From: Pseudorhodobacter sp.
GTDB lineage: Bacteria > Pseudomonadota > Alphaproteobacteria > Rhodobacterales > Rhodobacteraceae
Assembly: GCA_024641255.1 (NCBI GenBank)
Contig: JAHEDL010000118.1
Coordinates: 1 to 5,802, forward strand
Direction: 5' to 3'
DNA length: 5,802 nucleotides
Part shown: piece by piece, positions 1 to 5,802 of the stretch
How the letters are laid out: every line of letters begins with the position of its first letter
How positions within the stretch are numbered: position 1 is the stretch's first letter
Translations under genes and position numbers: made by a program
The notes under the pieces: generated by a model
Databases searched by the model: none
What the model saw: the letters and a program-made list of their open reading frames with translations, nothing else
What the model was told of the DNA's origin: nothing

Positions 1-1109
1 CCTTTGGGTTTGGCATCATAGACGCCATAAATATTGCCCATCATCTCGGACATGATGTTTTTGTGATACCATGGCGGGCGGAATGTGTTTTCTGCCACCA
101 TCCAGCGTTCGCGGAACAGCACGAAATCAATATTCGCGGTGCCTTCCACGCCTGACGGCGCAGTCAGAACCGTAAAAATCGACGGGTCCGGGTGGTCGAA
201 CAGGATGGCGCCAACCGGGCAATAAGTGCGCAGATCGTATTTCACCGGGGCGTAGTTGCCATGCCATGCCACCACGTCCAACGGGCTATGCCCGATGCGG
301 GTTTTGTGGAATTGGCCGCACCATTTTACGGTGACAGTCGATGGCACTTCGCGGTCTTCGAAGGCGGCCACCGGAGTCTTGAAATCGCGGGGGTTCGCCA
401 TGCAGTTCGCGCCAATCGGGCCGCGGCCGGGCAATGTGAACTTCTGGCCATAATTTTCGCAGACAAAGCCACGGCACGGGCCCTCAAGCACCTCTACCCG
501 ATAGACAAGCCCCCTTGGAATCACCGCGATTTCCTGCGGCTGCAGGTCGATGATGCCCAGTTCGGTGCAAAACCGCAGCTTGCCCTGCTGCGGTACGACC
601 AAAAGCTCACTATCGGCGCTGAAGAAATAGTCATCGACCATCGATTCAGTCACAAGGTAGATATGGCTGGCCATGCCGACCTGCGTGTTCACATCGCCTG
701 CCGTGGTCATTGTGTGCATACCTGTCACCCAGGTCAACGCGGCGTCGGTATGTGGCAACGGATCCCAGCGATACTGACCCAGCGAAATCACATCGGGGTC
801 GATGTTCGGGGCGGATTTCCAATGAGGAGCATCGATCTTTTCAAAGCGATGCGTGTGTTTCACCGAAGGCCGGATCCGATAACACCATGTCCGTTCGTTC
901 TGGTGGCTTGGCGCGGTAAACGCGGTGCCGGACAACTGTTCGCCATATAGGCCATAATTGCATTTCTGCGGGCTGTTCATCCCCTGCGGCAAGGCGCCGG
1001 GCAGGGCCTCGGTTTCAAAGTCATTGCCGAAGCCGGGCATATAGCCGGGCTGTGTGCCAACCGGAGTGGTGGCTTGAATCATCTGACGAAGGGGGCGTTG
1101 CGCGGTCAT
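1..1109 (-). CDS. hmgA: Homogentisate 1,2-dioxygenase, C-terminus cut by window edge
   Basis: This is a cytoplasmic non-haem Fe(II) enzyme that opens the ring of homogentisate with O2 to give 4-maleylacetoacetate, the central step of tyrosine and phenylalanine breakdown. Seen: an open minus-strand frame of 369 codons with no stop, running off the left edge. Family signatures are the N-terminal [31 protein letters not shown] with His283 (the likely catalytic base), and [15 protein letters not shown], which supplies iron ligands His349 and Glu355. Homologues are about 430-450 residues, so roughly 70-80 residues, including the third ligand (a His), lie outside the window. The ATG start is supported by a GCAAGG Shine-Dalgarno at 1115-1120, five bases upstream, and by the N-terminus matching the family. 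A promoter with an embedded operator lies just upstream (1151-1178). The fumarylacetoacetase gene often follows hmgA, but that cannot be seen here. Identification is near certain. Confidence 0.97.
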   Translation of the reverse strand, partial: MTAQRPLRQMIQATTPVGTQPGYMPGFGNDFETEALPGALPQGMNSPQKCNYGLYGEQLSGTAFTAPSHQNERTWCYRIRPSVKHTHRFEKIDAPHWKSAPNIDPDVISLGQYRWDPLPHTDAALTWVTGMHTMTTAGDVNTQVGMASHIYLVTESMVDDYFFSADSELLVVPQQGKLRFCTELGIIDLQPQEIAVIPRGLVYRVEVLEGPCRGFVCENYGQKFTLPGRGPIGANCMANPRDFKTPVAAFEDREVPSTVTVKWCGQFHKTRIGHSPLDVVAWHGNYAPVKYDLRTYCPVGAILFDHPDPSIFTVLTAPSGVEGTANIDFVLFRERWMVAENTFRPPWYHKNIMSEMMGNIYGVYDAKPK

Positions 1110-1150
1110 GGCGGCCTTGCTGCGGGATATGATGAGTCTTTGCGGCTTGA

Positions 1151-1178
1151 ATTATCGTTGCAACTGCAACGAAGTCAA
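1151..1178 (-). promoter_or_regulatory. Predicted sigma-70 type promoter of hmgA
   Basis: On the minus strand a -35 box TTGACT (1178-1173) and a -10 box GATAAT (1156-1151) are separated by 16 bases. Each matches the consensus at five of six positions. The start of transcription would fall near 1144, giving a leader of about 35 bases before the hmgA ATG at 1109. The separate promoter suggests hmgA need not depend on read-through from the transporter gene upstream. This is inferred from sequence only. Confidence 0.65.
1155..1172. promoter_or_regulatory. Perfect inverted-repeat operator in the hmgA promoter
   Basis: TCGTTGCA-AC-TGCAACGA is a perfect palindrome with 8-base arms and a 2-base centre. 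It occupies the whole spacer between the -35 and -10 boxes of the predicted hmgA promoter and overlaps the first two bases of the -10 box. A dimer bound there would exclude RNA polymerase. Size and symmetry suit a winged-helix dimer of the MarR family, and such a regulator is encoded at 2450-2872. That this protein binds here is inference. I noticed no second copy of the exact site in the window. Confidence 0.7.
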
Positions 1179-1230
1179 TAGCAGATCACTTGCCCCCTCA
1201 TGGCACCCCAAACATACCGTGTAAGAATGG

Positions 1231-2358
1231 TTAGCGGTTCATGCTTCGTAGGCTGGCAATCGCGGCCAGACTAAGTGCGGCCGTTGCGGCAGCGATTGTC
1301 CAAAAAAAGCCATTTGGCCCCATAAACCCAAGCATTGGCGACATCAGCATTGGCGCAAAGATACCGCCCACCAGACCTGCGGCAATTACTGTCGGTGCAA
1401 CGCGCGGATGGTCGCCCATCTTGCGGGCAGCGGTAACATATTCTGATGGAAAAAACTGGCCAGCGAAAAAGCCTAGTACGACAAAGCTCGGGCCGGCTGC
1501 CCACAGCACGGCCGATAGTGCCGACAGGCAGGCACCACTTAGCGCCAGTGTAAACAGCGTGAACGATGGCAAACGGTGGGCCACAAAAATCAGGGTGACG
1601 CGGGCGGCCAGAAAAGCAAGAAAGAACCCCGAAAGCAATTGTGCGGCGTGGGTTTCAGTCTCGCCAGCTTTGATCAGCGCAGTGGGGCCAAGTCCGATCA
1701 GGCAGGCCTCGATCGCAATTGCACACATGCCAAATCCCAAAATTGGCCAATGTGGTCGAAAGGTTTTGGTGCTGGTGCTAACGGTCGCGGCAGCACCCCG
1801 TCCGGCCGGGCGCGCGAGTGCCGCAATCACCGCGCCAATACCGGCACAAACGCCAAAGCTCAGGCCGGGATTGTTGTCCAGCGCCACGAAAACCAGCGGC
1901 GCACCAATGGCGCCGATGCCGAAAGTGGCGTTCAGCAGGCTTAACATCGCGGGGCCACGCGGGCCGAAAGCCTTCAACATCCGTGGGTTAAACACAACTG
2001 TCGCGCAGCCGTAACCTGCGCCGAACATCAGCGCGCCCAGCAGCGTCACCGCCCAGCTAAACCCTGATGCCAGCAATGCCGCGCCCAGTGCCATAATCAC
2101 CACCACCAGTTGCGGCGTGGCTTTCTGACCCCAGACGAACATTCCCGCCACCCCCAGCGCACAGCCGACCCAATGCGCCGAAATCAGCAGGCCCGCCGCC
2201 GCAACGCTGATATCGAAGGCGCGCGAAAACGCTGGCAGCGCTGGCCCGTACAGCGATTGTCCGGCACCCATCAGCACAAAGGTCGCAATCCCCACCAGCA
2301 ACAGGGCCGCATTGGTTTTAACTAGCTCGCGCACGTTGCTCTCCGGTTTGCCGCCCAT
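1231..2358 (-). CDS. MFS transporter of the homogentisate locus, substrate unknown
   Basis: A 375-residue inner-membrane protein with about 12 hydrophobic segments. The first six lie roughly at residues 17-38, 52-72, 83-98, 102-122, 137-160 and 167-183. A basic, Ser/Thr-rich cytoplasmic loop follows (about 184-204), then six more up to about residue 370. This 6+6 pattern and the Gly/Ala/Pro-rich helices mark the major facilitator superfamily. The usual motif A between helices 2 and 3 (GxxxDRxGRR) is not recognisable; only GQKATPQ stands there. At 375 residues it is slightly short for the family but appears complete. The ATG start has an AAGGG Shine-Dalgarno (2364-2368) five bases upstream. 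It is divergent from the MarR gene and lies upstream of hmgA on the same strand, 121 bases away. Transport of homogentisate or a related aromatic or organic acid is suggested by position only; export cannot be excluded. Confidence 0.85.
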   Translation of the reverse strand: MGGKPESNVRELVKTNAALLLVGIATFVLMGAGQSLYGPALPAFSRAFDISVAAAGLLISAHWVGCALGVAGMFVWGQKATPQLVVVIMALGAALLASGFSWAVTLLGALMFGAGYGCATVVFNPRMLKAFGPRGPAMLSLLNATFGIGAIGAPLVFVALDNNPGLSFGVCAGIGAVIAALARPAGRGAAATVSTSTKTFRPHWPILGFGMCAIAIEACLIGLGPTALIKAGETETHAAQLLSGFFLAFLAARVTLIFVAHRLPSFTLFTLALSGACLSALSAVLWAAGPSFVVLGFFAGQFFPSEYVTAARKMGDHPRVAPTVIAAGLVGGIFAPMLMSPMLGFMGPNGFFWTIAAATAALSLAAIASLRSMNR

Positions 2359-2449
2359 GGTTTCCCTTGCGCCTTGCCAAGTGTCAACCGCAGCACCTTG
2401 CGAAATCGACCAGCAAACGGCAGGCTAAGGCAAAACAGGGGGCCGGATT
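2359..2449. promoter_or_regulatory. Divergent intergenic region between MFS and marR, with weak pseudo-palindrome
   Basis: This 91-base gap must hold the start signals of both the transporter (leftward) and the marR-maiA pair (rightward). TTGCCA-AG-TGTCAA at 2374-2387 is an imperfect inverted repeat: five of six arm positions pair, with a 2-base centre like the hmgA operator. It lies 16-29 bases upstream of the transporter ATG and could be an operator for autoregulation. It does not align base for base with the hmgA site, so this is weak. A perfect TTGACA on the minus strand (2387-2382) has no acceptable -10 box. No convincing rightward promoter was found. Shine-Dalgarno sequences are present at both ends. 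Confidence 0.35.
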
Positions 2450-2872
2450 ATGAGTTTTGACCTTTCGACCTTTCTTCCATACCAACTTGCGGTCGTCTCC
2501 AGCCGGGTTTCCAAGCAGTTTGCCGAACGGTATCGCGCCGAATTCGGCCTGACGATCCCCGAATGGCGGGTGCTGGCGCATCTGGCGCAATCGGATCAGG
2601 TTTCGGTCCGCGAGGTGCAGGCGCGGGTCGATATGGATAAATCCAAGATCAGCCGTGCCGCCGCGCGGCTCGAGGCTTCGGGCTTGATCGAAAAGCGCGC
2701 AAACCCCGAAGACCGCCGGTTGCTGGATATGCGCCTTACCGACGCGGGTCGTACGCTGTTTGCGCGCATTGTGCCGATTGCCAACGCCTATCAGGCCGAG
2801 ATTTTGGCTCAGCTTGCCGCCGAAGCCCCGGCGTTCCGCACCGCGCTTTTACGCCTTTTGGATGCAAAATGA
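2450..2872 (+). CDS. MarR-family transcriptional regulator, probable regulator of homogentisate catabolism
   Basis: A 140-residue cytoplasmic DNA-binding protein that should act as a dimer. The winged helix-turn-helix is clear: GLTIPEWRVLAHL (33-45) opens the domain, the recognition helix is about residues 61-79 (from DMDKSKISRAAARLE), and the wing carries PEDRRLLDMRLTDAG (86-100) with the conserved Asp88-Arg89. The flanking N- and C-terminal helices would form the dimer interface and ligand pocket. Length is normal for MarR proteins. The ATG start has AGGGGG (2437-2442) seven bases upstream. The gene overlaps maiA by an ATGA junction, so the two are probably translated together. It likely represses hmgA through the palindrome at 1155-1172 and is relieved by an aromatic intermediate. 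The family call is firm; the target and effector are inferred from context. Confidence 0.9.
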   Translation: MSFDLSTFLPYQLAVVSSRVSKQFAERYRAEFGLTIPEWRVLAHLAQSDQVSVREVQARVDMDKSKISRAAARLEASGLIEKRANPEDRRLLDMRLTDAGRTLFARIVPIANAYQAEILAQLAAEAPAFRTALLRLLDAK

Positions 2873-3483
2873 CTCATCTTTACGACTACTGGCGGTCTTC
2901 TGCCGCCTACCGTGTCCGCATGGCATTGAATCTGTGCGACATAGCCTATGACAGCACATCGGTTGATCTGGTCAAAGGTGAACAGCGGTCAGTTGAGTAT
3001 ACGGCGCGAAATCCGCAAGGTCTTGTTCCCACATTAGAAATTGACGGAATTCGCCTGACGCAGTCACTGGCGATCCTTGAATATCTGGCAGAAACTCGGG
3101 GTGGGCTTTTGCCCGCCGATGCGGCTGGTCGCGCTCAGGTTCGTGCGCTGGCTTACGCTATTGCCATGGAAATCGCGCCGATCTGTAATCTGTCGGTGCG
3201 CAACCATGTCGCAAATATGGGGGCGATGACCGCCGATGACTGGCAGCGCCATTACATTGCCAAGGGCCTTGCGGCGTTTGAAGCCATGCTTACCACGACG
3301 CGTAGGTTCTGCCATGGCGATAGAGTCAGCATCGCTGACCTGTGCCTTGTGCCGCAGGTTTACAACGCCCAGCGGGTTGGCGTTGACATGAGGTCTTTCC
3401 CCCGCATTGAGAAAATCGTGGCGAATTTGGTTGAAATTCCCGCTATCGCGGCCGCCCACCCGGATCGCGTTAAGCCATCATAA
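2869..3483 (+). CDS. maiA: Maleylacetoacetate isomerase (zeta-class glutathione S-transferase)
   Basis: This cytoplasmic enzyme uses glutathione to isomerise 4-maleylacetoacetate, the HmgA product, to 4-fumarylacetoacetate. Seen: 204 residues with the zeta-class N-terminal motif SSAAYRVRMALN (10-21), where Ser10 and Ser11 are the catalytic serine region. The glutathione-binding Val53-cis-Pro54 lies in NPQGLVPTLEIDG (48-60), and Gln65-Ser66 binds the gamma-glutamyl group. The helical C-terminal domain contains VSIADLCLVPQVYNAQR (153-169), typical of the class. The Cys of the eukaryotic SSC motif is Ala12 here, a common bacterial variant. Length is slightly under the usual 210-215. The ATG overlaps the marR stop (ATGA) and has only a weak Shine-Dalgarno, so translation is probably coupled. 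A maleylpyruvate isomerase is the main alternative, but hmgA in the same locus favours maleylacetoacetate. Confidence 0.93.
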   Translation: MTHLYDYWRSSAAYRVRMALNLCDIAYDSTSVDLVKGEQRSVEYTARNPQGLVPTLEIDGIRLTQSLAILEYLAETRGGLLPADAAGRAQVRALAYAIAMEIAPICNLSVRNHVANMGAMTADDWQRHYIAKGLAAFEAMLTTTRRFCHGDRVSIADLCLVPQVYNAQRVGVDMRSFPRIEKIVANLVEIPAIAAAHPDRVKPS

Positions 3484-3592
3484 GGCGACGAAGATCGACC
3501 TTTTTCGGCGGGCGGTAGTGCGCACGGCCAGCCACATATTCCGCGGCAGTACCCTCGCGGCGGTATGCGATGCTGTTAGGCTTACGTTAAGG
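3484..3592. other. Convergent intergenic gap between maiA and pbpC
   Basis: Both flanking genes end here, so terminators are expected. I found none that is convincing. CGACGAA (3486-3492) can pair with TTCGGCG (3504-3510) with one mismatch, but no T-run follows the stem. No small open frame with a good ribosome binding site stands out. Confidence 0.5.
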
Positions 3593-5632
3593 TTAGCGCA
3601 GCCGGACTTGGCTTCGGGCCGACCTGCCTTCGGCATCTATCACCGACAGCGTGATAAAACCGCGGCCTAGGCTTGCCAACATCACCTCGGATGCGGTCAA
3701 GGAAACGGCCACGGGCACGCCGTTTGCCAACCATGTGAATGGCGCTTTGCCGCCCTGCACCCGCACCAACAGCCCTTCGGGCAGCAGTTCCACCTCGGCA
3801 CCATTGGGCGGAAAGGCCACGGCGGGGGCGTCTTTTTCAGGCTCGAACGCGGCGTTACGGCTGCGGAAATGCTGCAAGGGTTGCGGTAACTGCGTGTTTG
3901 AAACCAATAGCGTCGAGGGCGGCGCCGGAGGTTGCGGCGTAAGCGCTGGCTTCAGACGAGCGAAGGCCTGAAACAGCACCGGTGCTGCCATGTCTGCCCC
4001 GAACGCGCCGGGCACTGGCGTGCCGTCTGGTCTGCCCATCCACACTCCGATTACATGGCGGCCATCAAACCCAATCGCCCAAGCATCCCGATGGCCATAA
4101 GAGGTGCCAGTTTTGTAGGCAAGGCGGTTTTCCGGCGCACCGGGCGGCGGTGCCAACCCCGCCAGAATGTCACCGACCTGCCATGCAGCCGATGCCGACA
4201 AGACCCGTTGGCCTTCTGCCTGTTGGCCGTGCATCTGATGGGTAAGCGGCAACGAAACACCACCTCTTGCGATGCTGGCGTAAAGTTGCACCATATCCTC
4301 TAGCCGTACGCCAATGCCTCCCAAGGCGATCGCCAACCCTGCTTGCCCCCCCGGCAGGTCATATTTCACCCCCGCTTTGTCCAGCGCACCTAACAGTTTT
4401 GCTGGCCCCAAAGCATCGGTTAGTGCGACCACGGGGATGTTTAACGATTGTTGCAAAGCCTCACGAATACGGATGGTGCCCCGAAATTGACGGTCGAAAT
4501 TTTGCGGTTTGTAGCCGTTGAAATCGGATGGCCTGTCTTCGATCAGGGTTTCGGGGTGTGCGAGGCCTTCGTCAAATGCCAGCCCATAAATCAAAGGCTT
4601 AAGCGTTGATCCGGGGCTGCGAATCGCACGTGTCATATCAACAAACCCTGCGCGTGCATCGGCGCGGAATGCGGCCGACCCGACGGATGCCAGCACCTCG
4701 CCGCTGGCATGGTCGGCGACCACAATCGCCACTTGAAGCTTGTCACCGTGCCCAGTCACAACATCGGAGGCCAAACGCTCTAGCTTTGTTTGCAGCGTTT
4801 TGTTCAACGTCAGTTGATGCTGGATTTTTTCAGGTTCCTCGGCCAGAATCCGGTCTGACATATGCGGGGCAAGCGCGGGAAACGGCCGCCGTAACGCAGG
4901 CACAACCTCGCTTCGGGCCGCGTTGAATTGGTCAGAGTCGATCAAGCCGTCGCGCAACGCACGCGCCAAAACCCGATCTCTGGCATCAGTGGCGCGTGCG
5001 ACCGACCGATCAGGGCGACGCATTTCTGGGCTTTGCGGGATTGCCACCAGCAAAGCCGCTTCGGCGGGCGTCAAGCGCAGCGGTTCTTTGCCGTAATAGG
5101 AAAGCGTCGCGGCGCGCAGGCCTTCAAGATTGCCACCATAGGGCGCAAGTTGCAGATAAAGCGACAGAATATCCGTCTTTGACAATCGCCGTTCCAACGC
5201 CAACGCAACGCGCATCTGCCGGATCTTGCCTGCGACATGGCCAGTGCCGCTTTCCTCTAGCAAGCGCGCCACCTGCATTGTCAGCGTTGAGCCGCCCGAC
5301 ACGATATGCCCGTTCCACACAGCCTGCGCCGCCGCGCGCAGCAGCGCCTGCGGGTCGACACCGTCATGATCGTAAAACCGCTTGTCTTCGTAGGCCAGCA
5401 GCGCCCCGATATAGCTGGGGTCGACCTGTGAAAGGTCTACGCCAAGCCGCCAACGCCCATCGGCCACCGTATAGGCGCGCAGAAGCGCACCGTTGCGGTC
5501 CAATACCTCGACCGAGGTTTCAACCTGCAATGGTGGCAGAACCGTTGCATTGACCCATATGTCCAACGTATCGCGTGCAAAGGCGGCAAGCCCAAGACCT
5601 GCCGCCAAAACAAAGACATAGGCAGCACGCAT
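3593..5632 (-). CDS. pbpC: Penicillin-binding protein 1C (bifunctional glycosyltransferase/transpeptidase)
   Basis: A 679-residue inner-membrane protein facing the periplasm that polymerises, and by fold cross-links, peptidoglycan. An N-terminal signal anchor (about residues 3-20) precedes a GT51 glycosyltransferase domain (about 60-215). That domain has EDKRFYDHDGVDP with catalytic Glu82, GGSTLTMQ (113-120), KIRQMRVALALE and NLEGLRAA with Glu170. The transpeptidase domain (about 295-560) has all three motifs: STLK with nucleophile Ser342 and Lys345, SLN (396-398) and KTGTS (507-511). The tail (about 600-679) matches the PBP1C C-terminal domain. It is shorter than E. coli PbpC (about 770). 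The start is either ATG at 5632, overlapping the upstream stop as TGATG, or GTG at 5635 (GTGA overlap, one residue more). Neither has a strong Shine-Dalgarno, so translation is probably coupled to the macroglobulin gene. Residue numbers use the ATG. Confidence 0.95.
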   Translation of the reverse strand: MRAAYVFVLAAGLGLAAFARDTLDIWVNATVLPPLQVETSVEVLDRNGALLRAYTVADGRWRLGVDLSQVDPSYIGALLAYEDKRFYDHDGVDPQALLRAAAQAVWNGHIVSGGSTLTMQVARLLEESGTGHVAGKIRQMRVALALERRLSKTDILSLYLQLAPYGGNLEGLRAATLSYYGKEPLRLTPAEAALLVAIPQSPEMRRPDRSVARATDARDRVLARALRDGLIDSDQFNAARSEVVPALRRPFPALAPHMSDRILAEEPEKIQHQLTLNKTLQTKLERLASDVVTGHGDKLQVAIVVADHASGEVLASVGSAAFRADARAGFVDMTRAIRSPGSTLKPLIYGLAFDEGLAHPETLIEDRPSDFNGYKPQNFDRQFRGTIRIREALQQSLNIPVVALTDALGPAKLLGALDKAGVKYDLPGGQAGLAIALGGIGVRLEDMVQLYASIARGGVSLPLTHQMHGQQAEGQRVLSASAAWQVGDILAGLAPPPGAPENRLAYKTGTSYGHRDAWAIGFDGRHVIGVWMGRPDGTPVPGAFGADMAAPVLFQAFARLKPALTPQPPAPPSTLLVSNTQLPQPLQHFRSRNAAFEPEKDAPAVAFPPNGAEVELLPEGLLVRVQGGKAPFTWLANGVPVAVSLTASEVMLASLGRGFITLSVIDAEGRSARSQVRLR

Positions 5633-5802
5633 CACTCTGCGATGGTGACGGTGGCGGCTTCGGTCCTGCCTGACAGATCCGGCCGATACATGTCTTCGAC
5701 CGATGCCGCAGGCTGATGGAACGTGCCGGGCGAAATTGCACGCACGGCATAGCCGAGCCGGAAGGTAGAATTGTCATAACGGTCGATTGCGGTCAGGAAA
5801 CG
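5632..5802 (-). CDS. Bacterial alpha-2-macroglobulin family protein, C-terminal 56 residues only
   Basis: The frame enters from the right edge and ends at TGA (5634-5632). The visible tail contains RFLTAIDRYD, LGYAVRAISPGTF and ASVEDMYRPDLSGRTEA. The AYxVRAxxPGTF and VEDMYRP elements are characteristic of the extreme C-terminus of bacterial alpha-2-macroglobulins (E. coli YfhM type). These are large periplasmic proteins, often lipoproteins, thought to trap foreign proteases. Most of the gene, including any CxEQ thioester motif, lies outside the window. Its stop overlaps the pbpC start, as expected for the conserved macroglobulin-pbpC operon in which a protease trap is paired with a cell-wall repair enzyme. 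The tail and the neighbour together make the call strong despite the short piece. Confidence 0.88.
   Translation of the reverse strand, partial: RFLTAIDRYDNSTFRLGYAVRAISPGTFHQPAASVEDMYRPDLSGRTEAATVTIAE

Noticed and set aside
192..950. 252-codon open frame on the plus strand
   Set aside because: It lies wholly antisense to hmgA, whose minus-strand product is unmistakable. Its translation has no domain-like character and it is a high-GC shadow frame.
1241..2014. 257-codon open frame on the plus strand
   Set aside because: It is antisense to the MFS gene; its Ala/Pro/Arg/Lys-rich translation mirrors the hydrophobic codons of the transporter and shows no family motif.
2382..2387. Perfect minus-strand TTGACA as the -35 box of the MFS gene
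   Set aside because: At 16-18 bases downstream there is no -10-like sequence (about GAAACC), and it would fall on the Shine-Dalgarno and start codon.
2365..2402. Three CCTTGC direct repeats (2365, 2372, 2396) as a repeat-type regulator site
   Set aside because: The copy nearest the transporter is its Shine-Dalgarno in reverse complement (GCAAGG), also seen at hmgA. The remaining copies are short and irregularly spaced, so chance is likely.
3486..3510. Hairpin CGACGAA/TTCGGCG just after maiA as a terminator
   Set aside because: The stem has a mismatch and an 11-base loop, and the T-run is within the loop side and not after the stem, so it does not fit an intrinsic terminator.
4996..5553. 185-codon open frame on the plus strand
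   Set aside because: It is antisense to the glycosyltransferase part of pbpC, which has all catalytic motifs. The translation is low-complexity Arg/Pro/Ala sequence.

Overview
The window looks like chromosomal DNA from a GC-rich alphaproteobacterium, most likely of the Rhodobacteraceae/Roseobacter type. This is inferred from protein style, codon usage and gene content, not from a marker gene. It holds six protein genes, two of them cut by the window edges. I saw no RNA genes, mobile elements, CRISPR arrays or long repeats.

Left two thirds (1-3483): a homogentisate (tyrosine/phenylalanine) catabolism locus. The gene for homogentisate 1,2-dioxygenase (hmgA, minus strand) runs off the left edge. 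Its promoter carries a perfect 18-bp inverted repeat that fills the space between the -35 and -10 boxes. Upstream on the same strand lies a major facilitator superfamily (MFS) transporter. Divergent from that transporter is a plus-strand pair, a MarR-family regulator and maleylacetoacetate isomerase (maiA), joined by an ATGA stop/start overlap. HmgA opens the ring of homogentisate to 4-maleylacetoacetate, and MaiA isomerises this to 4-fumarylacetoacetate. The hydrolase for the last step (FahA) is not in the window and may lie beyond the left edge. The simplest model is that the MarR protein represses hmgA, and perhaps its own divergent region, until a pathway intermediate is present. The MFS protein would then move a related aromatic or organic acid.

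Right third (3593-5802, minus strand): a cell-envelope pair. The last 56 residues of a bacterial alpha-2-macroglobulin protein are followed, with overlapping stop and start, by a complete penicillin-binding protein 1C (pbpC). This is the well-known yfhM-pbpC arrangement. pbpC and maiA converge on a 109-bp gap with no convincing terminator.

Nothing here demands a new biological system. The points most worth checking are the operator inside the hmgA promoter, the unassigned transporter, and the split arrangement of the locus with its regulator coupled to maiA.
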